Made by a program: the position numbers and the translations under genes
Shown here: positions 1-8,686 of the stretch, piece after piece
Layout: each line of letters starts with the position of its first letter
Numbering within the stretch: the stretch's first letter is position 1
The notes under the pieces: generated by a model
What the model was told of the DNA's origin: nothing
Seen by the model: the letters and a program-made list of their open reading frames with translations, nothing else
Databases searched by the model: none
NCBI GenBank assembly: GCA_002010075.1
Contig: MTMG01000017.1
Location: 55,141 to 119,140 of the forward strand
From: Methanomicrobia archaeon JdFR-19
Lineage (GTDB): Archaea > Halobacteriota > Methanosarcinia > DSM-18856 > Methermicoccaceae
Length of the DNA stretch: 64,000 nt
Reading direction: 5' to 3'

Positions 1-1
1 T

Positions 2-922
2 TTGGCAGGATTTCATGTAACGAGGGCGGCCCTCAGAGACATATATGTGATGGGTGCTGTACCGGTGGCAGTCATTTCAGATATCCATCTTGCAGACGAC
101 GGAGATGTTTCAAAGATTCTTGAACATGTTGCAGGGATATCTGCGGTGTGTGAGGTAATGGATGTACCTTATGTGAGTGGTAGCACGCTGAGAATAGGCG
201 GGGACATGGTGATAGGAGACAGGATGACTGGAGGGGTTGGTGCCGTTGGAATAGGTGAGATAAGCAAAATGAAACTTAGGAAAAATGTGGTTGTGGGCGA
301 TGTTATTGTTATGACAGAGGGAGCGGGAGGGGGGACGATATGCACTACTGCACTGTACAATAATATGCCAGAGATAGTGGAGGAGACAATAAACGTCGAT
401 TTTTTGAGGGCTGCACATACTTTACTTCAGAGTAAATTATCCCAGCATGTTCATTCAATGACCGATGTTACGAATGGTGGGTTGAGAGGAGATGCAGAGG
501 AGATATCTAAAGTAAGTGGTACGAAGCTTGTTGTGTTCGAGGAAGAAGCCAGAAAACTTGTGAATAAGAAAGTAATTGACATGCTTGATAAATTGAATAT
601 CGACTATCTTGGCGTTTCTTTGGATTCGTTGTTATTGGTACTTCCTGAAAAATATGCTCTGTCTGTTATAGAGCTGTTCGACGACGTTGGCGTGCGGGCC
701 GGTGTTGTTGGAAGGGTCGAAGAGGGCAGGGGAGCAGTACTGGTTGAAAATGGAGAGGAGAAAGATTTCACACCACGTTTCAGGGAGTCTGCATACACTC
801 CGATAAAGAAGGTTGTTGGAGAGTTGACACCACCCGACTTTGATTATATGAAAGAGAAGGTTGAAATAGCTACAAAAAAAGCGATAGAGAAGAAGAAAAG
901 GGTTGTTAGTAAGTTGAAATGA
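2..922 (+). CDS. AIR synthase-related protein (PurM/HypE/SelD superfamily), 5' partial
   Basis: ATP-dependent aminoimidazole-ribonucleotide-synthase-fold protein, cut by the left window edge; about the last 306 residues are present. Seen: the superfamily N-terminal core with a GAVP turn, a conserved HVHSMTDVTNGGLRGDAEEIS segment typical of the second domain, and a lysine-rich tail. Relatives include HypE, selenophosphate synthetase, thiamine-phosphate kinase and methanogen marker proteins, and the true substrate cannot be told from this fragment. It ends in TGA just before a minus-strand tRNA. The TTG at position 2 is only the first in-frame codon, not a supported start. Confidence 0.75.
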   Translation: MAGFHVTRAALRDIYVMGAVPVAVISDIHLADDGDVSKILEHVAGISAVCEVMDVPYVSGSTLRIGGDMVIGDRMTGGVGAVGIGEISKMKLRKNVVVGDVIVMTEGAGGGTICTTALYNNMPEIVEETINVDFLRAAHTLLQSKLSQHVHSMTDVTNGGLRGDAEEISKVSGTKLVVFEEEARKLVNKKVIDMLDKLNIDYLGVSLDSLLLVLPEKYALSVIELFDDVGVRAGVVGRVEEGRGAVLVENGEEKDFTPRFRESAYTPIKKVVGELTPPDFDYMKEKVEIATKKAIEKKKRVVSKLK

Positions 923-926
923 AAAA

Positions 927-999
927 TGGGCTCGCCCGGATTCGAACCGGGGATCTTTGCCACGTCAAGGCAACGTCATAACCCCTAGACCACGAGCCC
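927..999 (-). tRNA. tRNA-Val (anticodon GAC)
   Basis: On the minus strand a full cloverleaf folds: acceptor GGGCTCG pairs with CGAGCCC, the anticodon stem TTGCC/GGCAA closes a TTGACGT loop with anticodon GAC, and the T arm is CCCGG-TTCGAAT-CCGGG. The discriminator is A73 at 927. The 3' CCA is not encoded. No intron is present. Confidence 0.96.
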
Positions 1000-1141
1000 G
1001 CTATCGATTTTAGTAGGTGTCTTATTAGTTTTGAGAGGTTTATGTATTTAGAGTTTATGATGGACAGGTTATAAACAGCGTATGAAAGAAATACTCATTA
1101 AGCTCAAATTTTATAAATGATGAACTGGATGATGTGAGAGG

Positions 1142-2014
1142 ATGTTAACGCTTGCGATACCAAAGGGAAGTTTAGAGGCTGGAACACTTCAGCTATTCAA
1201 AGAGGCTGACCTCGAAATAAAGAAAACTGAACGAGAGTACAATCCAAAGATAGATGACCAAAGGATAGGCAAAGTGAAAATACTGAGACCTCAAGAAATC
1301 CCGAAGTATGTTGAAGAGGGGTACTTTGACATCGGTATTTCTGGTTTGGACTGGGTACTTGAGAGCGGAGCGGATGTGGTTGAGGTTGCAGACTTACCAT
1401 ATACAAAACAGGGAATGGGCAGTGTTAGGATAGTGATAGCTGTACCTCAAGACTCGCCTTGGAACTCTCCAACAGATATAAAACCAAATTCGAGGATTTC
1501 GACCGAGTATCCCAATCTCACTTCCGAGTATTTTAAGAAATTGGGAATCCCTGTGGAGATAAAGTACTCGTATGGTGCAACAGAAGCAAAGGTTCCAGAG
1601 CTTGTTGATGTGGTCGTTGATTTAACAGAAACTGGCTACACCCTCCTAAAGAATGGACTAAAGATAATAGGAACGATACTTGAGTCGACAACTAAGTTGA
1701 TAGCAAATAAAGATAGCTGGAAGGACCCTGTAAAAAGAAGTGAGATCGAAGAAATCAGCATACTTCTCCGTTCGGCCATAGAGGCAAGGGGAAAGGTCAT
1801 GATAAAGCTCAACGCTCCTGAAGATAAACTTGATGCGATAATAAATGCTCTACCCGCTCTCAAGAAACCAACCGTTTCAGCCCTTTATAAGACTAATTAT
1901 TATGCGGTTGAGACAGTAGTCGATAAGAGCGAGGTAAACATCTTGATACCAAAACTGAAGGGGCTTGGTGCCGAGGACATAGTGGAGATGAAGATATCGA
2001 AACTAATCTACTGA
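1142..2014 (+). CDS. hisG: ATP phosphoribosyltransferase, long form (HisG)
   Basis: First enzyme of histidine synthesis, joining ATP and PRPP to give phosphoribosyl-ATP in the cytoplasm. The 290-residue length and start MLTLAIPKGSL match the long HisG class. The two-lobed catalytic domain includes GYFDIGISGLDWV and the PRPP-binding run ending DVVVDLTETGYTL near residues 158-170. A C-terminal ACT-like regulatory domain (about 215-290) normally binds histidine, so feedback inhibition is expected and no HisZ partner should be needed. No other his genes are adjacent. It lies 10 nt upstream of an ACT-domain gene and may be cotranscribed with it. Confidence 0.95.
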   Translation: MLTLAIPKGSLEAGTLQLFKEADLEIKKTEREYNPKIDDQRIGKVKILRPQEIPKYVEEGYFDIGISGLDWVLESGADVVEVADLPYTKQGMGSVRIVIAVPQDSPWNSPTDIKPNSRISTEYPNLTSEYFKKLGIPVEIKYSYGATEAKVPELVDVVVDLTETGYTLLKNGLKIIGTILESTTKLIANKDSWKDPVKRSEIEEISILLRSAIEARGKVMIKLNAPEDKLDAIINALPALKKPTVSALYKTNYYAVETVVDKSEVNILIPKLKGLGAEDIVEMKISKLIY

Positions 2015-2024
2015 TGTGGTAGAT

Positions 2025-2528
2025 ATGAGGGTAACGATGGATCTGGAGCTTAAAGATGTGCCGGGAAAACTCGTAGAGGCTCTTCTTCCGTTTTAGGAAG
2101 TGGATGCGAACATACAGAGTGTTGTACATTTTAGGGACAAAAAAACATCAAGGGGTACGGTTTATGTGAAGGTTGTTGCTGAGACTACTCCTGAAAACAT
2201 TGATAAGATTCTGGACAAACTCATAGAAAGAGGAATATCAGTTGCATCGTGTGGAGAAGAAAGACTCGTTGAAGAGGGTTCGGTTTTGGTGATTGGGCAC
2301 ATAATACATTCTGATATCAGAGACACCATAGACAAAATAGATTCTACGGGATATGCTGAAGTGGTTGAGTTGAAAATATCTATGCCAGCCATTGAAAAGC
2401 CATCTGCAGCATATCTTGTAATAAGAGCAAAAACAAAGAGACATCTTCAGAAGGCAATAGACATACTCAAGCAAGTGTCTGAGGATAAGGAGCTTCTTGT
2501 GGTCGAGCCAATTTCTGGTATTATTTAA
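2025..2528 (+). CDS. ACT-domain regulatory protein with an in-frame TAG at codon 24
   Basis: Read from ATG 2025, the protein starts MRVTMDLELKDVPGKLVEA, a textbook ACT-domain beginning, meets TAG at 2094-2096, and continues in the same frame as EVDANIQSVVHFRDK to TAA at 2526-2528. In ACT domains the helix after the DxPG turn runs into GxNIxSVxH, so the TAG falls inside the first helix where relatives have an ordinary residue. Starting at GTG 2100 instead would delete the first strand and most of the helix. The gene follows hisG by 10 nt. Role: probably an amino-acid-sensing regulator; the ligand is unknown. I read the TAG as sense, probably pyrrolysine. Confidence 0.85.
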
Positions 2529-2574
2529 AATTATTTAAATATTTATTCAGTCTTAAAGGGGTGAGGTGAGTATT

Positions 2575-3468
2575 GTGAAGGTAAATGGAGTTGAGATAGA
2601 GGATACTTTTGCAGAGGCGTTTCCGATAAAGGTTGGAAGATTTTTGATAACGGGAGCAACGAGAAGATGGGCAGAAGTTGCAGCTCTGGAGGCAACGGGG
2701 TTTGGAACATCCGTTATAATGTGTCCAGCAGAAGCAGGCATCGAAAAGAGAGTGCGGGCAAGTGAGAGTCCAGACGGAAGACCGGGAGTTTACGTGCAAA
2801 TATGCACATTCAGCTACAAATCCCTCGAAGACCAGATTCTCAGGAGAATTGGTCAGTGTGTGCTAACTGCACCAACAACAGCAGTTTTTAATGGGCTTCC
2901 AGATGTCGAGAAGCAACTCAACGTAGGATTCAAGTTGAAGTTCTTTGCGGATGGGTATGAGAGGGAAGTTGAAATCAGTGGTAGAAAGTGTTATGCGATA
3001 CCGATGATGGAAGGAGAATTTATAACAGAGGAAAATGTGGGGGCAGTAGATGGTGTTGCAGGAGGAAACTTCTTCATTTTCGGTGAAAGTCAAATGGCAT
3101 CTCTAACAGCCGCGGAAAATGCCGTAGATGCAATAATGGAACTCGAAGGCTCTATAACTCCGTTCCCGGGAGGCATTGTTGCCTCGGGTTCAAAACCTGG
3201 CTCAAAAAAATACAGTTTCATGAAAGCAACAACCAATGAAAAGTTCTGTCCCACGCTGAGAGAGTCCGTGGAGGATACGAACATTCCAGAGGGGTGCAAA
3301 GCAGTCTATGAGATTGTGATAAACGGTTTGAATGTGGAGGCAGTCTCACAAGCCATGAGAATTGGGATAGAAGCTGCTACGAAGGTTCCAGGAGTTATGG
3401 GAATCAGTGCAGGAAATTATGGGGGAGATCTTGGACCATACAAGATAAACTTGCATGACCTCTTCTAA
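2575..3468 (+). CDS. ftr: Formylmethanofuran:tetrahydromethanopterin formyltransferase
   Basis: Transfers the formyl group between methanofuran and tetrahydromethanopterin, the second step of the archaeal C1 pathway and reversible in oxidative metabolism. The start MKVNGVEIEDTFAEAFP and the 297-residue length match Ftr. I chose GTG 2575 rather than GTG 2566 because GAGGTGA lies about seven bases upstream and the family starts at this point. The body contains LITGATRRWAEVAALEATGFG and the C-terminal GNYGGDLGPYKINLH. It converges on cdhE with a T-rich 26-nt gap that can terminate both transcripts. Confidence 0.97.
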   Translation: MKVNGVEIEDTFAEAFPIKVGRFLITGATRRWAEVAALEATGFGTSVIMCPAEAGIEKRVRASESPDGRPGVYVQICTFSYKSLEDQILRRIGQCVLTAPTTAVFNGLPDVEKQLNVGFKLKFFADGYEREVEISGRKCYAIPMMEGEFITEENVGAVDGVAGGNFFIFGESQMASLTAAENAVDAIMELEGSITPFPGGIVASGSKPGSKKYSFMKATTNEKFCPTLRESVEDTNIPEGCKAVYEIVINGLNVEAVSQAMRIGIEAATKVPGVMGISAGNYGGDLGPYKINLHDLF

Positions 3469-3494
3469 CGTTTTCCCCTTTTATTTTCCATTTT

Positions 3495-4892
3495 TTATTT
3501 TTCTGGGGGCCAGTTTTTCTCCATCCATCCTGGAATTCTTCCGGAGTCTTGTGGTCCGACAAATACCTTCAAGCCCGTCAAATCCTCTAATTCTCCTTGA
3601 ACTCTTGCAGCAAGCCCAGGTATCACAACAGTTCTGTGAGAGAGTTTGCTGAAGTCGAACTCATCCAAAGTCTCTTTTATTTTCTGTGCAGTGAGTTGTC
3701 CTCCTGCAACTGCAGCCTCAACTCCGATTCCATCCGTATTCACAACAGCAAGATAACAGTCAATTCCGTTTGATGAAAGGTCACTTTCCACAGTATAGTA
3801 TGTAAGAGCAAAGTTTGTTGTAACGAACACAGGAGAATTCTCATCAGGCTCTCCTATCTCCCTTATGCCTGCTTCAACCTGAACTGGTGTCCTTGGGTCG
3901 GTGTATATGGTCTCCCTTATATGAACCTCTGCAAGAAGAGAGTGCGGTTGAGTTCCATGGAGAATCAAAATATCTCCGTACTTAACAATCATTAAACTTG
4001 CAAGAACCGCCTCCCAGTATGATGCGCTCAGCTCATCTTCATACACGAGCCAAGCTGTTGCAGGCACACCCATCAATGGATATGCAATTTCTTTCTGTCC
4101 CTCGAGTATGGCACCCCTTCTCAGTTTGAGGAAGTTGTGGAATGTCTCTCTCAACTTCTCGCCACTCGGGAAAGTGCCGGGGTCGAGTACGAGTTTCTCA
4201 ACTCCAGCACCTCTGAATGTTATGGCCATCGATTTCAAGAGATTGAGGTCTCCAAATGAACAAAGTGTGACTGGAACATCGTACTTCATTACAAGTTCCA
4301 GCACTTCTTTCCAGTTCTCTTTGTTTGCTCCGTATATGAGCGGATTTCTATCTGAAGCAACTTCCATACCAGCTTTGAGAACACTTGGGTCGAATGAACA
4401 CAGAACAAGGGGGAGATCTGTTATTTCAACAACTTCCTTAACGGTCTCTTTAAACTTCTCCGGGTCTCCAGAAACACTTCTAATTGCTATTCCATCCAAC
4501 GTCAGAAATTCACCTACATAGAACTTCCTAAAGTTTTCTATCTCCGAGACTCTTTCCTTGAGCTCGTCCATGTCCATGGTGTCCCATACATCATAGAACA
4601 AGGCGGTTGGGTTAAAGAAAGTGAGTTGATGTCTGTAAAGAACATCATCCCCTCCAATCTTAACAGCTCTCTCTCCCACACCAATCGTTATCTCCTTCAC
4701 TTCGGGTGCGAGAAGCTCTGCCAATTTGTTGTATCCTTCCTCATCCTCCTTCACAAGAGGTATGCAATCCTCAAGTTTTGCATCTCTGTTGATTAACTTC
4801 GAAGCGAATGCCATACATGTTGGCTCTCCACACTCTCCGCAGTTTGTTTTTGGAAGTAGTTGATAAACCTCGAGAGGACTTTTTACCTTCAT
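3495..4892 (-). CDS. cdhE: Acetyl-CoA decarbonylase/synthase, corrinoid Fe-S protein large (gamma) subunit
   Basis: Carries the methyl group on a cobamide between tetrahydromethanopterin and the acetyl-CoA synthase centre, as part of the corrinoid iron-sulfur module with CdhD. The N-terminus has the low-potential 4Fe-4S motif TNCGECGEPTCMAFA with a fourth Cys about 16 residues on (residues 18-43). A TIM-barrel middle and a C-terminal corrinoid-binding domain follow; total 465 residues, normal for the family. It starts one base after the cdhD stop, so the two are translated as a pair. No cdhA, cdhB or cdhC is present next to it. Confidence 0.96.
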   Translation of the reverse strand: MKVKSPLEVYQLLPKTNCGECGEPTCMAFASKLINRDAKLEDCIPLVKEDEEGYNKLAELLAPEVKEITIGVGERAVKIGGDDVLYRHQLTFFNPTALFYDVWDTMDMDELKERVSEIENFRKFYVGEFLTLDGIAIRSVSGDPEKFKETVKEVVEITDLPLVLCSFDPSVLKAGMEVASDRNPLIYGANKENWKEVLELVMKYDVPVTLCSFGDLNLLKSMAITFRGAGVEKLVLDPGTFPSGEKLRETFHNFLKLRRGAILEGQKEIAYPLMGVPATAWLVYEDELSASYWEAVLASLMIVKYGDILILHGTQPHSLLAEVHIRETIYTDPRTPVQVEAGIREIGEPDENSPVFVTTNFALTYYTVESDLSSNGIDCYLAVVNTDGIGVEAAVAGGQLTAQKIKETLDEFDFSKLSHRTVVIPGLAARVQGELEDLTGLKVFVGPQDSGRIPGWMEKNWPPEK

Positions 4893-6209
4893 TCAGCTCA
4901 CCAACCTCGTTATCCAGTCTGAAATCTCGGTATCATTACCCTTGACTGATCCAAATAAGGTGTTTGTAAGCTCTTTCAATACTTGGACACTCGTGGGATG
5001 CATCATCATAAACAAATCACATCCGGCAAGTGCAAGTGTCAGCCCGGTTATTATTTCCCAGAGTGGTCCTCTGAACTCTCTAGGTCCCCAGTCAGAGTCA
5101 TCTTCGAGTGGAGAGGAGACCATCCACGCTTCTCTTGCACCCCACGCATTCGTTGTACCAGATGATATTGGAAAGCTGAGCTCATCATCTCCCATAAGTC
5201 CAGCGATTCTGATCCTCTCCATGTTCGTGTATGCATAGTCAAGACCGTAGCCGAGTGCTGCAGTTGTTGGATCAATGATTATTTGGTCCCTTTCAAGACC
5301 ACACTGTTTCATTAACTTTCTATTCAACTCCTTCTGAGAGTTCAGGTCTATCTGTGTCCATGCAAGCACAACATGGTTGTATTTTTTGGCAACCTCTCCT
5401 ATCTTCACATAATCAAGGTTGAAGGATGCAGATGCCAACAAACACCTCTCCCCCTCTGCGACTTCAGCGGCCTTCTCAAGTACATCTGGGTCTTTTTGAG
5501 GATTTCCAGAGCCACCTATCACTATTGGGACATCCACAGCCTGAAGAACTTCCTCAACGGTTTTCGATGCCTCTGCTGGAGAGGTATCCTTTATAGATGG
5601 GTCAGTACTTATCAAGTGTATTGTAATCATATCTGCCCCGAACTCTTTTACAGCTTTTTTCGCCCATTCCCCCGGGTCATGCATAACATCCTCATAATTC
5701 ACCCTTACCGTCTTTGCCAATTGGATTGGCATATCAAAAACATCCAGAGTCACTCTATTTGGGTTTGGCATGGGGGCATCAAAATAATATGGAAGTGCAG
5801 TCTCGCCACCGATTGTTATGGTGTGCTTTCTTGTTCCTCCGTCCGAGGATGTTGCACCGAGTGTCACCTCCACTATCTTGTTCTTCCATTCAGTTATATG
5901 TCCAACAGAAAACTCTTCTTCAACGAGCGTGGCTGGTATCTGCTGAGCAACCGGTATTTGTCCCTCTTCTAGTTCTTTCCTCTCAGCCAGACTCCAAGCA
6001 GGATAGCCCAAGAACTGTGATATGTTCAGAAGGTGTGCAGCAATCTGTGCAAGCTCTTGACCAATAGCGTATGAGAATGAGTTACTGACACCAGCTGGAA
6101 ACTCCAATTCAACTTCTACATCTCCTTCAATTTCCACGTTCTCAAGTGCTTCAACCTTTAACTTTTTCAGAAGTTCTCTTAGTTCGTTGATGTCTATTTC
6201 CTGAGGCAT
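4893..6209 (-). CDS. cdhD: Acetyl-CoA decarbonylase/synthase, corrinoid protein small (delta) subunit
   Basis: TIM-barrel subunit that pairs with CdhE in the corrinoid protein of the archaeal CODH/ACS complex. Seen: 438 residues beginning [20 protein letters not shown], the segment [20 protein letters not shown] near residues 130-150, and the long conserved barrel through [23 protein letters not shown]. The cooC-like gene lies 21 nt upstream and cdhE directly follows, which is the usual archaeal order downstream of cdhC. Here the operon begins with the cooC-like gene instead, because thi4 diverges immediately upstream. Confidence 0.96.
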   Translation of the reverse strand: MPQEIDINELRELLKKLKVEALENVEIEGDVEVELEFPAGVSNSFSYAIGQELAQIAAHLLNISQFLGYPAWSLAERKELEEGQIPVAQQIPATLVEEEFSVGHITEWKNKIVEVTLGATSSDGGTRKHTITIGGETALPYYFDAPMPNPNRVTLDVFDMPIQLAKTVRVNYEDVMHDPGEWAKKAVKEFGADMITIHLISTDPSIKDTSPAEASKTVEEVLQAVDVPIVIGGSGNPQKDPDVLEKAAEVAEGERCLLASASFNLDYVKIGEVAKKYNHVVLAWTQIDLNSQKELNRKLMKQCGLERDQIIIDPTTAALGYGLDYAYTNMERIRIAGLMGDDELSFPISSGTTNAWGAREAWMVSSPLEDDSDWGPREFRGPLWEIITGLTLALAGCDLFMMMHPTSVQVLKELTNTLFGSVKGNDTEISDWITRLVS

Positions 6210-6230
6210 GCTCTACAAAACCCCTTATCC

Positions 6231-6980
6231 TTATAAGTTTCTTTCGTTGATAAGTCGCTCTGCAATCTGAGAAACAACCTCATACGAGCTTAGATGTGTG
6301 TGGATTGGCTCCCCTTTCAGGTCAAGTTCTGCCAGTCGAGAATCAAATGGTATTGTGCCTATGACGTCTATCCTAATTTCCTCAGCCTCTTTCATCATCT
6401 TGTCTCTGTTTGACTCATTGACTTTGTTTAGTATAAGATACAGCTTCCCGATACCAATATCTAGTTTTGAAGACAGTTCTTTTATACGCTGGGCAGTCTT
6501 TACACCGCGTTTTGATGCATCAGCAACCACAAGCACATAGTCCACATCTCTTATCAGCTTTCTACTTATATGCTCAAGACCCGCGGATGTGTCTATGACG
6601 ACCACATCGTAGTTGTGCATGATTCTGTCCATTATACCTCTCAATAGGTTGTTAACATAGCAATAACATCCTGGGCCATCTGGCCTCCCCATCACGAGCA
6701 AGTCGTATTCCTCTTCCACCATGACCTCGTATATCTTAGCTTCAAATATTGCTTCTTTATTTGAGTCTGGTGGCATGGCATCTCTTTCTTCAAGCATGAA
6801 TTCTCTCATATCTCCAACCGTCTTCTCAACCTCCACCCCAAGAACATCTGCAAGGTTGGAGTCTGGGTCTGAATCAATCGCAAGGACAGTCATACCCTTG
6901 TTTACAAAGTATCTGATGAGCATACCAGCCACAACTGTCTTTCCAGTGCCACCCTTACCTGTAACTGCTATCGTTATCAT
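6231..6980 (-). CDS. CooC-like nickel-insertion ATPase of the CODH/ACS cluster
   Basis: MinD/NifH-family P-loop ATPase thought to assist nickel loading of CODH/ACS. It begins MITIAVTGKGGTGKTVVAG, with the deviant Walker A motif GKGGTGKT at residues 8-15. It also has DSDPDSNLAD (residues 37-46), a PGCYCYVNN pair of cysteines (about 104-112, fitting a dimer-interface metal site), and the switch-like DTSAGLEH. At 249 residues it is full length. It is the first gene of the cooC-cdhD-cdhE transcript and diverges from thi4 over about 80 bp. Confidence 0.9.
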   Translation of the reverse strand: MITIAVTGKGGTGKTVVAGMLIRYFVNKGMTVLAIDSDPDSNLADVLGVEVEKTVGDMREFMLEERDAMPPDSNKEAIFEAKIYEVMVEEEYDLLVMGRPDGPGCYCYVNNLLRGIMDRIMHNYDVVVIDTSAGLEHISRKLIRDVDYVLVVADASKRGVKTAQRIKELSSKLDIGIGKLYLILNKVNESNRDKMMKEAEEIRIDVIGTIPFDSRLAELDLKGEPIHTHLSSYEVVSQIAERLINERNL

Positions 6981-7060
6981 GGGGATTTACCCTCATTTCT
7001 CATTGATTATAAAATTTTGGGAGAAAGTTTTATAAATATAGAGCATTAAAAACCACCTTC

Positions 7061-7843
7061 ATGGTTGTCAAGTTTGCAGATGTTGGAGAACAGGAGGTCA
7101 CAAGAGCGATAGTCTCCAGATTTTCAGATATGCTTGAAGAATACTCGTTTTCAGACGTTATAGTCGTCGGCGGAGGGCCTGCTGGACTGATGACTGCAAA
7201 GGAACTTGCGCATGAAAATGTAAAGGTGTTGTTAGTTGAGAGGAATAATTATTTGGGGGGCGGATTCTGGCTTGGCGGATTCTTGATGAATAAAGTAACG
7301 GTGAGAGAGCCAGCCAATGAAATCCTTGACGAGCTTGGAATTCCCCATGAAGAATATACAAAAGGGCTTTATATTGCAGATGGCCCTCACGCATGCTCCA
7401 AACTTATAGCATCAACATGTGATGCAGGGGTCAAAATACTCAACATGACTACCTTTGATGATGTTGTGCTGAGAGGAGGAAATAGAGTTTCAGGGGCTGT
7501 GGTCAACTGGACACCAGTCACTGCACTGCCAAGAGAGATATCGTGTGTTGACCCAATTGCGTTGGAGTCAAAGTTCGTCGTTGATGCAACAGGACATGAT
7601 GCCCAAGTTGCATCGAGACTCAGAGAAAGAGGTTTGCTTGAGGTTCCCGGACATGGTGGAATGTGGGTTAAGATGTCGGAGGACTTGGTGGTTGAAAACA
7701 CAGGAGAAGCTTATCCAGGTTTAATCGTTGCAGGAATGGCTGTTGCAACAGTGTATGCATTGCCAAGAATGGGACCAACATTTGGCTCTATGTTGCTGTC
7801 AGGAAAAAAGGCTGCTGAAACAATTCTTGAAAAACTAGATTGA
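7061..7843 (+). CDS. thi4: Thiamine thiazole synthase Thi4/Thi1 with active-site cysteine
   Basis: Makes the thiazole part of thiamine from NAD and glycine. The 260-residue protein has the dinucleotide-binding GGGPAGL (residues 37-43), GGGFWLGG and the C-terminal [21 protein letters not shown]. At the sulfur-donor position the sequence reads SCVDP (Cys162). Yeast Thi4 has Cys here and sacrifices it, whereas characterised methanogen enzymes have His and use sulfide. The residue here therefore suggests a suicidal or Cys-type enzyme; this rests on motif alignment by eye. A TATA-like TTTATAAATATA about 30 bp upstream and no clear ribosome site suggest a leaderless mRNA. Confidence 0.93.
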   Translation: MVVKFADVGEQEVTRAIVSRFSDMLEEYSFSDVIVVGGGPAGLMTAKELAHENVKVLLVERNNYLGGGFWLGGFLMNKVTVREPANEILDELGIPHEEYTKGLYIADGPHACSKLIASTCDAGVKILNMTTFDDVVLRGGNRVSGAVVNWTPVTALPREISCVDPIALESKFVVDATGHDAQVASRLRERGLLEVPGHGGMWVKMSEDLVVENTGEAYPGLIVAGMAVATVYALPRMGPTFGSMLLSGKKAAETILEKLD

Positions 7844-7880
7844 CCTAAAAACTCTGTTGAGTTGGTCGAGATTGGGGGTC

Positions 7881-8648
7881 TCAGAGGGCGAGACTCCCTG
7901 TTCTATATCCTTCGAGGTCTATACACACGTACGAAAACCCCACTCTCTTTATGCCACTGATTATTTTATCTCTCAATTCAAAAGCTTTGGATATCTCATC
8001 TGGAGATAGTTCTATTCTTGCAATTTTTCCATGGTATCTTACTCTAACAACTCTAAATCCAAGAGAATAAAGAATATCCTCTGCTTTTTCAATTTTTTTA
8101 AGTTTTTCATGTGTTATTTCGTCTCCGAAAGGTATTCTTGATGAAAGACATGCCATACTTGGTTTATTCCAGTTCGGAAGACCCAAAGACTTTGCCATTT
8201 CTCTTATTTCCTCCTTTGTATAGCGAATAAGTGGTGTTTTTACACCCATTTCAATGATTGCTTTATAGCCAGGTCTATGTCCTTTCAGTTCATCTCTATT
8301 TGTACCATCGACCAAAGTGGTGTATCCAAGTTCTCTTCCAAACTCATACAGTCTCTTGAATATGGATAACTTACAGTAATAACATCTGTCTTTGCTGTTT
8401 TTGAAGTAGTTTTCATCATGCTCGTGATTTATTATGTAATGCTTAATACCAATCCAATTTGCAATTTCTTTTGCCTGCTCCAACTCTCTTTCTGGCATAC
8501 TACCATCGTTCACAGTCACAGCTATGCTATCGTTTCCAAGCACATCGAAACAGAGTTTTGCAAGCAGGCTTGAATCAACACCCCCAGAATACGCAACAAT
8601 GACCCTTCCAAACTTCTTGATCTCTCTTTCAATATCCTTGAGCATCAT
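7881..8648 (-). CDS. larE: Nickel-pincer cofactor sulfur transferase LarE
   Basis: ATP-pyrophosphatase enzyme that places sulfur on the nicotinate-derived precursor of the nickel-pincer nucleotide cofactor. Seen: PP-loop AYSGGVDSS (residues 19-27), a CYYC pair in KDRCYYCKLS, and the conserved PSMACLSSRIPFG containing the third Cys. The three-cysteine pattern is that of the 4Fe-4S LarE class, which can recycle sulfur, rather than the single-Cys sacrificial type. Length is 255 residues. It diverges from pscS over a TATA-rich 38-bp gap. LarB, an earlier enzyme of the same pathway, is about 6 kb away; no larA or larC was seen. Confidence 0.87.
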   Translation of the reverse strand: MMLKDIEREIKKFGRVIVAYSGGVDSSLLAKLCFDVLGNDSIAVTVNDGSMPERELEQAKEIANWIGIKHYIINHEHDENYFKNSKDRCYYCKLSIFKRLYEFGRELGYTTLVDGTNRDELKGHRPGYKAIIEMGVKTPLIRYTKEEIREMAKSLGLPNWNKPSMACLSSRIPFGDEITHEKLKKIEKAEDILYSLGFRVVRVRYHGKIARIELSPDEISKAFELRDKIISGIKRVGFSYVCIDLEGYRTGSLAL

Positions 8649-8686
8649 AAGTACATTATATATACTATATAATAAACTAACCAGAC

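Noticed and set aside
5373..5972. 199-residue plus-strand ORF
   Set aside because: It is antisense to cdhD, whose protein is clearly conserved, and the composition is that of a shadow frame.
8045..8065. CTCTAAA, resembling the tRNA-Pyl anticodon loop
   Set aside because: It lies inside larE coding sequence with no flanking stems. No pylT-like cloverleaf was found in the window.
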